Source: an uncultured Collinsella sp.
GTDB lineage: Bacteria; Actinomycetota; Coriobacteriia; Coriobacteriales; Coriobacteriaceae
Direction: 5' to 3'
NCBI GenBank assembly: GCA_937923795.1
Contig: CALDWI010000078.1
Coordinates: 1-64,000, forward strand
Length of the DNA stretch: 64,000 nucleotides
In this document: in pieces, positions 7,639 to 16,602 of the stretch
Position numbering within the stretch: the stretch's first letter is position 1
How the letters are laid out: every line of letters starts with the position of its first letter
The notes under the pieces: generated by a model
The model's input: only the letters and a program-made list of their open reading frames with translations
Databases searched by the model: none
Told to the model about the DNA's origin: nothing
Program-made: the position numbers and the translations under genes

Positions 7639-10636
7639 ATCGCTCGACCAGCACGCGATTGAGCCGCCCCTCCACCAAGCGCTCGTATAGACGCCGCGTC
7701 TCGGGCTCGGGCACGCCATTGACCTGCTCCCTCAGATGGTGCATATGCCCGCTGTACAGCTCGACGATATCGCGCCGCCGCCCCGCCGCGCTGTAGACAC
7801 GCATGGCGCAGCGCACCATATCCTCACGCGCCGTTTCCTGCCGAAGCCCCGACTCCGCCAGCCAAATCGCCGACTGCAGGTCGTTTTCTTCTAGAGCGGC
7901 ATTTGCTCCCTTAATCATGCAATCGATGTACTTTGACTGCATAATGCGCCGCATGCGCAAAAAGTAGGTGGGATTACAGCCATTGGGAACATACAACGGT
8001 CCGGCATAAAGCTGCTCAATCTTAAGGCACAACTCGACCAGATGGGGCCCGCGCGCACCCGTGCGATTTCCCAAAACCTCGCGGCTTATCTGGTCAAACA
8101 GCCGTACATCGGTCTTGACGTAGTCACCGTTGAGCCCAATGCATTCATTTTGGATGAGCACGCATGACTTGCCATCCGGCGTCGGCCCCAAAGCCGACCG
8201 CAAGCGCGATATCGTCGAGTACAGGTTGTTGCGGGCGCTATTGAACTCGGCATGGGGCCACAGCTCCATGGCCAGCGTCTCACGATCGACGAGCGCATCC
8301 ATGCCCAGCGCAAGCCGCTCGGCAAGCGTCGCCGCCTTCTTGCGGCGCCACATTTTGTCCGTGATGGGAAACCCGTCGCGCTCGGCGCGAAACGCACCAA
8401 ACATGCGAATCTCGATATGGTCGATGGTATCAACGGCTTTAACCTCGCCAGCCTGGAATAGGCGCTCGCTCTCCCCTTCCAAATCGTCGCGCAGCGAGTA
8501 CCGCGACAGCTCGCGCACGGGAAGCTTCTTGCGTATCCTGGCCGCCGGCTCGCCCAGACAATGCATGGCAAGGCGCGCAAAGAGCCGATACGATGGCTCT
8601 AGAATCCCCGCACGATTCATGGACATCCAGGCCGCAAGATCGCTGTCTCGGCCCGCACAGGCCAAATGCAGCGCCACCATCCAGGCTTCTGCGCCACCAA
8701 CCTGCGTCTGGCTTATATCGAGTAGTTCCGCTTCCTCGCGCACCGAAACCATCGAGGTGTTACGCAGATATGCCGCGCGCTCTAGCAGCAATGCGTTATC
8801 GCGCATGTACGCAATCGACTCCTCGGCAAGTTTGAGCACTTGGACCGCACGGAACTTTGCATTAACCGGCCGTCCCTCTGCCAGCGACTGCCAGCCTTCT
8901 AGCAACAGGCCAAACAGCTGAATCTGGTTGTCGCGCATGCGCACGGCAAAACGATCGAGCTCGTTGAACGCCGCATCGTCGGTTACCGGCAAGCCGGAAA
9001 GGAGCCGCCGTGCCGCCAACACCATGCGCACCCAGATAGCCATCGCCTTAAGCCCACGTACGTCGAGCGCCTCCCGCACCACCGTCATCTCGTCGTCGCG
9101 CTCGTCGGTTCCCGCAAACGACCCGTCAAAGAGCTCCACCAGCATGCTATCGGTCCGTATAACAATCCCCGCGATGTCGAGCTCGCAGTCGTAGGCCTTG
9201 CTCGTTTTGAGCTGCTGTAGAACGCCGCCGTCATCTCCCCGCTCGGTCAGGCACCGCTTGACCTCGATATGCGCAGACAACATATCGAGTGCGGTATGGG
9301 ATGTCTCGATTTCTGGCACGGCCAGGTTCGTAGGGAGCCCAAGCCCGTTGTCCCCATAGCAAACAGCTGTCAGTGTCTGGGCCACCCTCCATGAGACAGG
9401 GTCTATTTCACAGGCCGCCCGTTCGCCCCCGCGCTCGATAACCGATGCCATATAGCGAGCGAGCTTTGTATTGGACACGCTGACCGCTGCCAGATATACG
9501 CCAAGCGCTTCGGCAGGCGTTGGCTCTGGAGCCGGATCGTCGGCATCGATCGTGCCCAGCGCCGCTCGGCAGATATCGGCCCCGTGCCCCGTCAGAGCCA
9601 GATCGACCCCATACTGCCCAGCAAGTTCAAGGACCGCTTCACGGTCCAAAAAGGCGTCCGCCAGGCCCATCGCCGCATCGCATCGGCCCGCCTTAAGCAA
9701 AATCCGGGCCGCCCTCGGAACAAGTTCGGGGCGAACCTCGGCCACCAACTTACGCAAGCGCAAGCGTCCGTTATCCTCCGTGCCCAGACACGTAAAACTC
9801 CGCTCGGCGGGATCCAAGCCAAAGATCGGGTAGTCGCGTACAAAGTAGGACTGGTCGACCATCGACAGCCTCACCCCGCAAGCCTCGAGTTCTGCGATAT
9901 TGCCCTCGCCCATCAAAACCATGAGACATGCCACGCAAAACAGCGCATTATTGTCGAGCGAAGCCAGATCGGCAAGTGCCGCGCCATATACGTTGACAAT
10001 TTCGTTTTCGAGCAGGCCGGCTACGTCGCCTTGGCCATACAGACCCGTCTGCAATGCCGAAACGAGCTCGGGCACGCCCTGCGTGAGCTGATAAAAGTCG
10101 AGCGATGTGCTGATCGAAAACGCCGATGCCCACGCCGAATACTCATAGGCATGCACCTTGAGCATCTGCGCATTGATCTTAACCGAATCGCCCAGCCCAT
10201 GAATCAGCTGACGATTTGAAGGACGGCAGGAGATAAAGACCCCTACCCCCATAGCGCGCAGGCCGCGAATCCTGTCGATGAGGTCTTCGGTATCGTGCTG
10301 ATCGAGGTTTGGCACATTATCAATTGCGATAAGGGAGTGCGGTTTGTCTTTGAGTTCTTCGGTAACCACCTCGAGCTGCATAAACACCTCGCGCCCAGTG
10401 GCGCGATCGGCCTCGATAATCCGCACGGGGCCTCGCGTCGGGTCGCATTTAACCTCATGGGTGTACTGCAGCAGCACCGAGGTCTTCCCAAACCCGTCGG
10501 GCGCATAAAGAACCACGATGCCGGCCTTTCGGCCCTTGGCGATAAGTTCATTCATCAAGCGCTCGCGTCGCACCATATAGCCTCCGCCCAGCGGCATCAG
10601 CTCGAGGTCGTCTATACCGCTCAAATCGTTTACCAT
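7637..10636 (-). CDS. Large ATPase/BTAD-type transcriptional regulator
   Basis: A 999-residue protein. An N-terminal NTPase has a Walker A motif APDGFGKTS (about residue 45) and a Walker B-like LIAIDNVPNLD. A long helical-repeat middle follows. Near residue 745 a winged-helix segment begins (IEIRMFGAFRAERDG, then LAMELWPHAEFNSARNNLYS), continuing into a bacterial transcriptional activation domain of TPR-like helices. The order ATPase, helical middle, DNA-binding and BTAD resembles MalT/SARP-like signal-transduction ATPases, though with a C-terminal BTAD in place of a LuxR domain. Neither inducer nor target is evident. The gene is monocistronic. Confidence 0.8.
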   Translation of the reverse strand: MVNDLSGIDDLELMPLGGGYMVRRERLMNELIAKGRKAGIVVLYAPDGFGKTSVLLQYTHEVKCDPTRGPVRIIEADRATGREVFMQLEVVTEELKDKPHSLIAIDNVPNLDQHDTEDLIDRIRGLRAMGVGVFISCRPSNRQLIHGLGDSVKINAQMLKVHAYEYSAWASAFSISTSLDFYQLTQGVPELVSALQTGLYGQGDVAGLLENEIVNVYGAALADLASLDNNALFCVACLMVLMGEGNIAELEACGVRLSMVDQSYFVRDYPIFGLDPAERSFTCLGTEDNGRLRLRKLVAEVRPELVPRAARILLKAGRCDAAMGLADAFLDREAVLELAGQYGVDLALTGHGADICRAALGTIDADDPAPEPTPAEALGVYLAAVSVSNTKLARYMASVIERGGERAACEIDPVSWRVAQTLTAVCYGDNGLGLPTNLAVPEIETSHTALDMLSAHIEVKRCLTERGDDGGVLQQLKTSKAYDCELDIAGIVIRTDSMLVELFDGSFAGTDERDDEMTVVREALDVRGLKAMAIWVRMVLAARRLLSGLPVTDDAAFNELDRFAVRMRDNQIQLFGLLLEGWQSLAEGRPVNAKFRAVQVLKLAEESIAYMRDNALLLERAAYLRNTSMVSVREEAELLDISQTQVGGAEAWMVALHLACAGRDSDLAAWMSMNRAGILEPSYRLFARLAMHCLGEPAARIRKKLPVRELSRYSLRDDLEGESERLFQAGEVKAVDTIDHIEIRMFGAFRAERDGFPITDKMWRRKKAATLAERLALGMDALVDRETLAMELWPHAEFNSARNNLYSTISRLRSALGPTPDGKSCVLIQNECIGLNGDYVKTDVRLFDQISREVLGNRTGARGPHLVELCLKIEQLYAGPLYVPNGCNPTYFLRMRRIMQSKYIDCMIKGANAALEENDLQSAIWLAESGLRQETAREDMVRCAMRVYSAAGRRRDIVELYSGHMHHLREQVNGVPEPETRRLYERLVEGRLNRVLVER

Positions 10637-11023
10637 GCCCGCTCCTCAACTCGACCGTATGGACACTGTAGCCGCAAGACCATACAAGCCGCGCTATGAA
10701 TAGAGCGACCTTGTGTTTTAGGTTGTCTTTTGGTACGCAAGCGGCAAGTTTTTGTACAGCGAGGGCCGATTGTTATTAATCCCCCGACTAATCGGTCTTT
10801 AAGCAGGTAAATGAGCTTGTCAGCTTGTCCCATCTAAGCGGCAGTGTAACGCAGATGAACAAGGTTCAGCCATGTCATTCAACTCGCCTAGCACCCGCTA
10901 CCGTCTACGACCTTCTAGTGGCATTTTTGCATAGAATCTGGTATGGAATGAATCAGGCTGTTGGGCATCCGGCATTCGTCAAGCTTGCGCCAAGATTTTG
11001 GTCAAGCGGGCGGAAAGGGATAG
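10637..11023. other. Intergenic region upstream of the BTAD regulator
   Basis: No convincing gene. It holds the promoter region of the leftward regulator. An inverted repeat CCGATT (10766-10771) / AATCGG (10790-10795) is the only structure noticed. Confidence 0.5.
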
Positions 11024-11052
11024 CAAAAAGGCCCCCGCAAAGCGGAGGCCTT
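11024..11052 (-). terminator. Rho-independent terminator of nagB
   Basis: On the minus strand GGCCTCCGC, loop TTTG, GCGGGGGCC, then TTTTTGC. It lies 33 nt after the nagB stop. Confidence 0.88.
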
Positions 11053-11084
11053 AGGCAAGGCTATGTCGAGCTGCAGGATTCGCG

Positions 11085-11813
11085 CTACTCGCAGAGCGAA
11101 AGGGCGGCCTCGTCGGCAACGACAACGCAGTTGGTGTGCAGCTGCAGGATCGAAGCCGGGCACTCGGGCGTAACCGGACCATAGCACATGTCATGCACAG
11201 CCTGAGCCTTGGCCTCGCCGTTGGCGACGACCAGGATCATGCGGGCATACATGATGGTCTGGGTACCCATGGTGTAGGCCTGACGGGGAACATCGTCGAT
11301 GCTGTCGAACAGGCGGCTGTTGGCCTGAATGGTGCTCTCGGTGAGGTCGACGCAGTGCGTGCCCTTGGAGAAGTGGTCATCGGGCTCGTTGAAGCCGATG
11401 TGGCCGTTGTTGCCAATGCCGAGCAGCTGCAGATCCGGGTAACCGGCGGCGGCGACAATCTTGTCGTACTCAGAGCAGGCAGCGGCGGCGTCGGGGTTGG
11501 AGCCATCGGGCACATGCGTGTTGTTCAGGTCGATGTTGATGTGATCGAAGAAGTTCTCGCGCATGAAGTAGTGATAGCTCTGGGGATCGTCGTGCGAAAG
11601 GCCACGATACTCGTCCAGGTTATAGGTGCTGACCTCGGCAAAGTCGACGTCGCCCTTCTCGTACCAAGCAGCGAGCTGCTTGTAGGCACCGATCGGGGTG
11701 GAGCCGGTGGCAAGGCCCAGTACACAGTCGGGCTTGAGGATAACCTGGGCCGAGATGATATTGGCGGCCTTGCGGCTCATATCCTCGTAGTCTTTAGCTT
11801 TAATGATCTTCAT
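11085..11813 (-). CDS. nagB: Glucosamine-6-phosphate deaminase
   Basis: Converts glucosamine-6-phosphate to fructose-6-phosphate and ammonia, feeding amino sugars into glycolysis. It is 242 residues, the usual size. Motifs are LGLATGSTP (phosphate loop), NLDEYRGL (catalytic Asp/Glu) and GIGNNGHIGFNEP with the catalytic His. GAAAGGA lies about 6 nt before the ATG at 11813; a longer upstream reading frame has no such site. It faces the same way as the PTS EIIA gene and glmM upstream, an amino-sugar uptake and use neighbourhood. Confidence 0.95.
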   Translation of the reverse strand: MKIIKAKDYEDMSRKAANIISAQVILKPDCVLGLATGSTPIGAYKQLAAWYEKGDVDFAEVSTYNLDEYRGLSHDDPQSYHYFMRENFFDHINIDLNNTHVPDGSNPDAAAACSEYDKIVAAAGYPDLQLLGIGNNGHIGFNEPDDHFSKGTHCVDLTESTIQANSRLFDSIDDVPRQAYTMGTQTIMYARMILVVANGEAKAQAVHDMCYGPVTPECPASILQLHTNCVVVADEAALSLCE

Positions 11814-12010
11814 TACGCGTCCTTTCTCGTACAAGAGAGGCAAGGCTCCCTTACAAGCACTTGCCCGCGGCCCGCGTCGGCCGCAACCAACGTGTGCGGC
11901 CACCAGGGCGAGGTCGCGTAATGTATGTGTCTCGTGTCTAACCGCGTCGAGGCCCCTGCCCGTCCACGGTGACCCAAAGCTGTTTAGCCTCGGACAAATC
12001 CCATCTTGCC

Positions 12011-12044
12011 ACGGAGGGCGTCCTCTTTCAAGGGCGCCCTCCGT
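12011..12044 (-). terminator. Inverted repeat after the EIIA gene, possible terminator
   Basis: ACGGAGGGCG (12011-12020) and CGCCCTCCGT (12035-12044) form a 10-bp stem 41 nt downstream of the EIIA stop. There is no T-tract, so termination is uncertain. Confidence 0.5.
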
Positions 12045-12084
12045 AAACTTGTTTGAATTGTAGGCTAATGGCCACGTGCACTTG

Positions 12085-12582
12085 CTAGCGCTCGCGAGCA
12101 ACGATGAGTTGGTCCATCTCTTCGACATGCACACCAACGGAGCCCTTGATGCTTGAGAACTCAACGGAGTTGCACACCAAGATGGGAACCGTCACATCGT
12201 AGCCCTCGGCAGCAATTGCCTCGCGATCGAACTCAATGAGTACATCGCCCTTATGGACGATTTCACCCACTTGCGCATGTACGGTAAAGTGCTTGCCCTC
12301 GAGCTGAACAGTGTCCAAACCAACGTGGATGAGCACGTCCAAGCCATCGACCGTGTTAAGCGCAACGGCGTGTCCCGTGGGAAAAATGGCCTCGACCTTG
12401 GCGTCTGCCGGCGCAATCACGCGCGTGCCGGTGGGCTGAATCGCCACACCCTGGCCCAAAAGGCCGGTGGCAAACGTCTGATCGTTTACCTCGGAAAGCG
12501 GAATGACGTCGCCCGAGATGGGAGCATCCAGCGTAAGGACTCGACCACGCATACCAAAAGACCTTAGGACTTTAGTGAACAT
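12085..12582 (-). CDS. crr: PTS glucose-type EIIA component
   Basis: A 165-residue free-standing EIIA-Glc domain that takes phosphate from HPr and passes it to a sugar EIIB; it may also have regulatory roles. The active-site His is in VLIHVGLDTV and the fold motif is GHAVAL. The second conserved His lies in GKHFTVHAQVG. The ATG at 12582 has AGGGGGAG directly upstream; an alternative upstream ATG at 12603 would add seven residues. No EIIB/C is encoded here, so it must serve a permease elsewhere. Confidence 0.9.
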   Translation of the reverse strand: MFTKVLRSFGMRGRVLTLDAPISGDVIPLSEVNDQTFATGLLGQGVAIQPTGTRVIAPADAKVEAIFPTGHAVALNTVDGLDVLIHVGLDTVQLEGKHFTVHAQVGEIVHKGDVLIEFDREAIAAEGYDVTVPILVCNSVEFSSIKGSVGVHVEEMDQLIVARER

Positions 12583-12653
12583 GCTCCCCCTCGGATATAC
12601 CAATCAATCAAAATAACCTTAATAGTTTACCACTTGGCAACGGTTTTTGACCA

Positions 12654-13991
12654 TTAGGGAAGTTCGCGCTTGACAACCTCGACGATGTCGTCAACAACGC
12701 GCTGGGTCAGCTCGTGCGTCTCAGCCTCGGCCATCACACGGACCAGCGGCTCGGTACCGCTCGGGCGCACCAGAATGCGGCCGCGGCCGTCAAGCTCCTT
12801 CTCGGCAGCAGCGACGGCATCCCAGATGGGCTGGCAATCGTCCAGGCCGGCCTTGTTGTCGGAATGCACGTTGACGAGCACCTGCGGGTACTTCTTCATG
12901 ATGCCGGAAAGATCGGTGAGGGTACGACCGGTGCGCTTGAGCACGGCCAGCAGCTGCAGAGCCGTCACCAGGCCGTCGCCGGTGGTGTTGTGCTCCAGGA
13001 AGATGATGTGGCCGGACTGTTCGCCGCCGATGACGGCGCCGTCCGCGAGCATGCGTTCCAGAACGTAGCGGTCGCCCACGGCGGTCTGGACCATCTCGAA
13101 GCCCTGCTCCTTCATAGCGATGGAGAAGCCCAGGTTGCACATGACGGTCGAAACGATCTCGGAGTTAGCGAGCTTGCCGCGAGCGGCGAGGTCAGAACCG
13201 CAGATAGCCAGGATGTAGTCACCGTCGATCTCATTGCCCTCGCTGTCCACGAACAGTACGCGGTCGGCGTCGCCGTCGTGGGCCAGACCGATGTCAGCAT
13301 GGGTGCGCAGCACGAGCTCGCGCAGGGGCTCGAGGTGCGTAGAGCCGCACTCAACGTTAATGTCAGTGCCGCAGTAATCGGTGTTGATAGCGTGCACCGT
13401 GGCACCCAGGCGCTGCAGCGCGGCGGGCGTAGTCTGGCAGGAAGCACCGTGACCGCAGTCGACGGCAACGACCAGGCCGTCGAGCCTCAGGCCATCAAGC
13501 GTATCGATGGCGTGGTCGACGTATGCCTTGCGGGCGTCCTTCATCTTGATGATGTGGCCCACGCCGGCGCCAGTCGGCAGCGTGTCGGCAGCCATGGCTT
13601 CCTCGGACATGACCCAGGCGCTGATCTCTTCCTCGACAGCATCGGGAAGCTTCATACCCTTGCGGCTAAAGAACTTGATGCCGTTGAACTCCGGCGGATT
13701 ATGCGAAGCAGAGATGACGATGCCGCCGTCGAGCTCGTTCTGAACGGTGAGCAGTGCCACGGCAGGCGTGGGGATAACGCCGCAGCAATGCGGGCGGCCG
13801 CCCTCGGCCATAATGCCGGCGGTCAGAGCGCTCTCGAGCATGGTGCCCGAAAGGCGCGTGTCACGGCCGATGCAGATGTCCGGACCAAGAAACTTGGTCG
13901 CCGCGCGGCCCAGGCGAAACGCGAGGTCGCACGAAAGATCGGCGTTGGCGACGCCACGGACGCCGTCGGTACCGAAGATGTTCTGGGGCAT
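12654..13991 (-). CDS. glmM: Phosphoglucosamine mutase
   Basis: Interconverts glucosamine-6-phosphate and glucosamine-1-phosphate for UDP-GlcNAc and cell-wall synthesis. It is 445 residues, full length. SASHNPPEFNG carries the phosphorylated catalytic Ser, DGDADRVLFVD binds Mg2+, and RPSGTEPLVRV is the phosphate-binding loop. AAGGAGCG precedes ATG 13991. Together with nagB it brackets the branch point between amino-sugar catabolism and wall synthesis. Confidence 0.96.
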   Translation of the reverse strand: MPQNIFGTDGVRGVANADLSCDLAFRLGRAATKFLGPDICIGRDTRLSGTMLESALTAGIMAEGGRPHCCGVIPTPAVALLTVQNELDGGIVISASHNPPEFNGIKFFSRKGMKLPDAVEEEISAWVMSEEAMAADTLPTGAGVGHIIKMKDARKAYVDHAIDTLDGLRLDGLVVAVDCGHGASCQTTPAALQRLGATVHAINTDYCGTDINVECGSTHLEPLRELVLRTHADIGLAHDGDADRVLFVDSEGNEIDGDYILAICGSDLAARGKLANSEIVSTVMCNLGFSIAMKEQGFEMVQTAVGDRYVLERMLADGAVIGGEQSGHIIFLEHNTTGDGLVTALQLLAVLKRTGRTLTDLSGIMKKYPQVLVNVHSDNKAGLDDCQPIWDAVAAAEKELDGRGRILVRPSGTEPLVRVMAEAETHELTQRVVDDIVEVVKRELP

Positions 13992-14040
13992 AGGATCGCT
14001 CCTTCCCTAGCAGGCGATATGCAACCGCCCGCCCTAGTCG

Positions 14041-14084
14041 AAAAAGAAAAGCGGGACCCGCCGAGGAATCGGCAGGCCCCGCTT
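14041..14084 (-). terminator. Rho-independent terminator after rpsI
   Basis: On the minus strand a GC-rich stem beginning AAGCGGGGCC and ending GGGTCCCGCTT, followed by TTCTTTTT, 30 nt after the rpsI stop. Confidence 0.85.
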
Positions 14085-14114
14085 GTACATTGTATCTCGA
14101 AAGGAGATAAAACC

Positions 14115-14510
<396 letters not shown>

Positions 14511-14512
14511 CT

Positions 14513-14956
14513 TTAAGCCTCCAGCTCAATCTTCGTGGGGTTCTGGGCAGCATGCGGATGCTCGGCACCAGCGTAGACCTTAAGCTTGGTCATCTGGGCA
14601 CGGCCGAGGGTGGTCTTGGGCAGCATACCGCGAACGGCGCGCTCAATGACCTTCTCCGGGTGCTTCTCCATAGCCTGGCGGAAGCTCTCAGCCTTGAGGC
14701 CGCCGTTGTAGCCGCTGTGGCGATAATAGGTCTTCGTGTCGGCCTTGTTACCGGTAAGCTGGACCTTATCGGCGTTGATGACGACAACGAAGTCGCCGCA
14801 GTCGCTGTTGGGCGTGAACTGGGGCTTGTTCTTACCGCGCAGAATCATTGCGATCTGGGTGGCAAGACGGCCCAGGACAGCACCATCGGCGTCGACGAGA
14901 ACCCAGTTGCGCTGGACCTCGCCCTGCTTGGCGTAGTGAGTCGATTTCGAAATCAC
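14513..14956 (-). CDS. rplM: 50S ribosomal protein L13
   Basis: A 147-residue L13. Hallmarks are WVLVDADGAVLGRLAT, GDFVVVINADKV and AVRGMLPK. The start is GTG at 14956, 5 nt after GGAGGAG. It is the first gene of the rplM-rpsI operon. The 195 nt upstream hold its promoter; no leader structure was identified. Confidence 0.98.
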   Translation of the reverse strand: MISKSTHYAKQGEVQRNWVLVDADGAVLGRLATQIAMILRGKNKPQFTPNSDCGDFVVVINADKVQLTGNKADTKTYYRHSGYNGGLKAESFRQAMEKHPEKVIERAVRGMLPKTTLGRAQMTKLKVYAGAEHPHAAQNPTKIELEA

Positions 14957-15151
14957 TTAGACTCCTCCATGTACAGTACGTGTTGTTACAGAGATTCACG
15001 GGGCTCTGCAAGTAACCCGTCCATATTACCCCGCTCGCCGTACGAGTCAACAGGTATTTTGGCTCCGACCAGAGTTTCTGCACATGTCATCCACGAGCCG
15101 TGATTTTTCCAGCTCTTTAGCTGTTGTCATTTTTTTGAGGGTTCGCCGTCG

Positions 15152-16030
15152 CTAGCGCTCAACGAACTCTTGGATTTCCGCGAGCAGGCGCTTTGCCTCC
15201 TGACGGCCCTGGATATACAGGTCCAAAAGCTTTGCCGAATCGTGCTCGACATGGCCGACCTCGACCGGCTTTTGCGGAGCGACGACCAACGCACGGCCCT
15301 CGCGCTCATACTTCCACAGGTGCATGCGCTGGATGTTGTAACGGTCGTGGCGCGTCTCGATAGCCTCGAGCAGATAGGGGTAGTCGGCATAGCGGGCGCG
15401 CGCGGCAGGCATAAACTCGTAGGGCTTTTTCTCGTATGAGCGGTCCTGCGTGACAATGACAACCGCGCGATCGAAGCCCGCCTCCTCCAGCACGTGCTCG
15501 ATAGGAACCGAATCGGCCACACCGCCGTCGACGTATTTGTGCCCGTCAATCTCGACCGGCGGCGTCACCAGCGGCAGCGACGTCGATGCGCGCACAGCGT
15601 CGAGATCGAGCACGGCGCTTTTGACCGGCAGGTACGTGGCGGTTCCAAAAAGCATGTCCGTCGCGACGGCGTACATCTCGATGGGGCTCGCGTCGAACGT
15701 CTCGTTGTCAAAGGGGTCCAGGCGGTCCTGGACATCGTTGAAGATAAAGTCGTAACCCACAATAGAGCCCGTGGACGCAAACGATGCGGCGCCCATGAAG
15801 CGACTGTCGTTGCAGAAAGCCAGGTTGATGCGGTTGGCACGGCCGATCTGGTGCGACTTGTAGTTCACGCCGTTGAGGGCGCCGGCCGATACGCCATATA
15901 CCGCCGGAATCTCGACGCCAGCCTCCATGAGAACGTCGAGCACGCCTGCGGTAAACTGCCCGCGAAAACTACCGCCCTCCAGGACGAGCGCGACCTTGCC
16001 GGCGTTCTTTGCCTTATCTTCTGCAGTCAT
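15152..16030 (-). CDS. Patatin-like phospholipase family protein
   Basis: A 292-residue putative serine lipase/acyl hydrolase with a Ser-Asp dyad. LVLEGGSFRG is the oxyanion loop, GVSAGALNG (GxSxG) holds the nucleophile and DGGVADS holds the catalytic Asp. It has no signal peptide or membrane segment, so it is probably cytosolic. AGGAGG lies 5 nt before ATG 16030. It is the last chromosomal gene before the repeat array and the prophage. Confidence 0.9.
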   Translation of the reverse strand: MTAEDKAKNAGKVALVLEGGSFRGQFTAGVLDVLMEAGVEIPAVYGVSAGALNGVNYKSHQIGRANRINLAFCNDSRFMGAASFASTGSIVGYDFIFNDVQDRLDPFDNETFDASPIEMYAVATDMLFGTATYLPVKSAVLDLDAVRASTSLPLVTPPVEIDGHKYVDGGVADSVPIEHVLEEAGFDRAVVIVTQDRSYEKKPYEFMPAARARYADYPYLLEAIETRHDRYNIQRMHLWKYEREGRALVVAPQKPVEVGHVEHDSAKLLDLYIQGRQEAKRLLAEIQEFVER

Positions 16031-16115
16031 GTTGACCTCCTGCGATTGCGTTTTGGCTTTCTTCTACCCAGTTTTGGGATGGCGAGCGCGCGGGTTTTTC
16101 GAGGCGGCAGGTGAA

Positions 16116-16263
16116 GCGGAAAGTGTGTCCCAGTTTGAGGCGAGATTCCGGGATGTGCTTTCCGCTTGACGTGTCATCCGGAAACTACGTCCCAGTCTGA
16201 GCGTGGATTCCGGGACGTGCTTTCCGCCTGGGCTGCCATCGGGAAAGCGCGTCCCACTCTGCG
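16116..16263. repeat. Tandem array of 62-bp units carrying imperfect palindromes
   Basis: Two 50-bp copies (16116-16165 and 16178-16227) and a truncated third from 16240 recur with a period of exactly 62 bp. Each unit opens with a GGAAA...GTCCCA half and closes with TTCCGGGA.GTGCTTTCCGC, so it is itself an imperfect palindrome. The 12-bp spacers differ (TTGACGTGTCAT, CTGGGCTGCCAT). No protein or cas gene is associated. Confidence 0.8.
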
Positions 16264-16300
16264 TCACTGAGGCGTTTTCTTTACGCCCGCGCCCTGCATA

Positions 16301-16317
16301 GAGTTCGATTCTCCGCG
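16301..16317 (+). other. 17-bp match to the ssrA T-arm in inverted orientation
   Basis: GAGTTCGATTCTCCGCG matches the T-stem/loop region of the tmRNA gene at 49420-49783 but on the opposite strand. No rest of a tRNA or tmRNA can be drawn around it. It may be a remnant of an earlier insertion or a chance T-arm-like sequence. Confidence 0.35.
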
Positions 16318-16330
16318 GTACGGACTAGAA

Positions 16331-16365
16331 ATAAAAAGGCAGGTAGATATAAGTATCTACCTGCC
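16331..16365 (-). terminator. Original ssrA terminator, displaced by the prophage
   Basis: On the minus strand a perfect 12-bp stem (GGCAGGTAGATA / TATCTACCTGCC, 16338-16365, loop of 4) is followed by TTTTTATTT. Before integration it would have stood 14 nt after the mature 3' end of tmRNA. It now stands 33 kb away, just outside attL. Confidence 0.85.
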
Positions 16366-16370
16366 TGTTA

Positions 16371-16382
16371 CTTATGGTGGAG
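16371..16382. repeat. attL core
   Basis: CTTATGGTGGAG, a 12-bp direct repeat identical to 49416-49427. Eight of its bases are the terminal CTCCACCA of tmRNA read on the other strand. Chromosomal ssrA terminator lies to the left and prophage DNA to the right. Confidence 0.8.
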
Positions 16383-16561
16383 CTTATGAGAAAAACGGCG
16401 AACTCCACCAGCACCGCCAACCGCGCAGCCATCCAGCTTGATACTTGCATTGTAAGAGTATCGAAAAACTGGTTTGTTGTCGTTGGGACGTACCAGCAAT
16501 AGCCATTTCTGGTGTTCGCAAAACACCAGATAGGCGGCTTGCTGTAAGCCCGTATAACGGC
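16383..16561 (+). other. Left prophage end: alternative 3' exon of the recombinase in the circular phage
   Basis: No separate gene in the lysogen. Read on the plus strand in the frame of the attL core, the DNA stays open for 39 codons and stops at TAG 16500-16502. In the excised, circular phage this segment directly follows the serine recombinase gene and would encode its C-terminus. TGGTGGAG (16375-16382) and CTCCACCA nearby also form an 8-bp inverted repeat around the presumed attP arm. Confidence 0.6.
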
Positions 16562-16597
16562 AGAAAGCGGGGCACCCCTTGTCAGGGTGCCCCGCTT
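16562..16597 (-). terminator. Terminator of the prophage late operon
   Basis: On the minus strand AAGCGGGGCACCC, short loop, GGGTGCCCCGCTT, then TCTG; 5 nt past the lysin stop. The stem is strong but the T-tract is short. Confidence 0.75.
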
Positions 16598-16602
16598 GAA
16601 CG

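Noticed and set aside
16116..16263. CRISPR array
   Set aside because: Conserved part is 50 bp and palindromic, spacers are only 12 bp, and no cas genes are present.
16260..16330. tRNA gene at the T-arm-like sequence
   Set aside because: No matching acceptor, D or anticodon arms could be drawn upstream.
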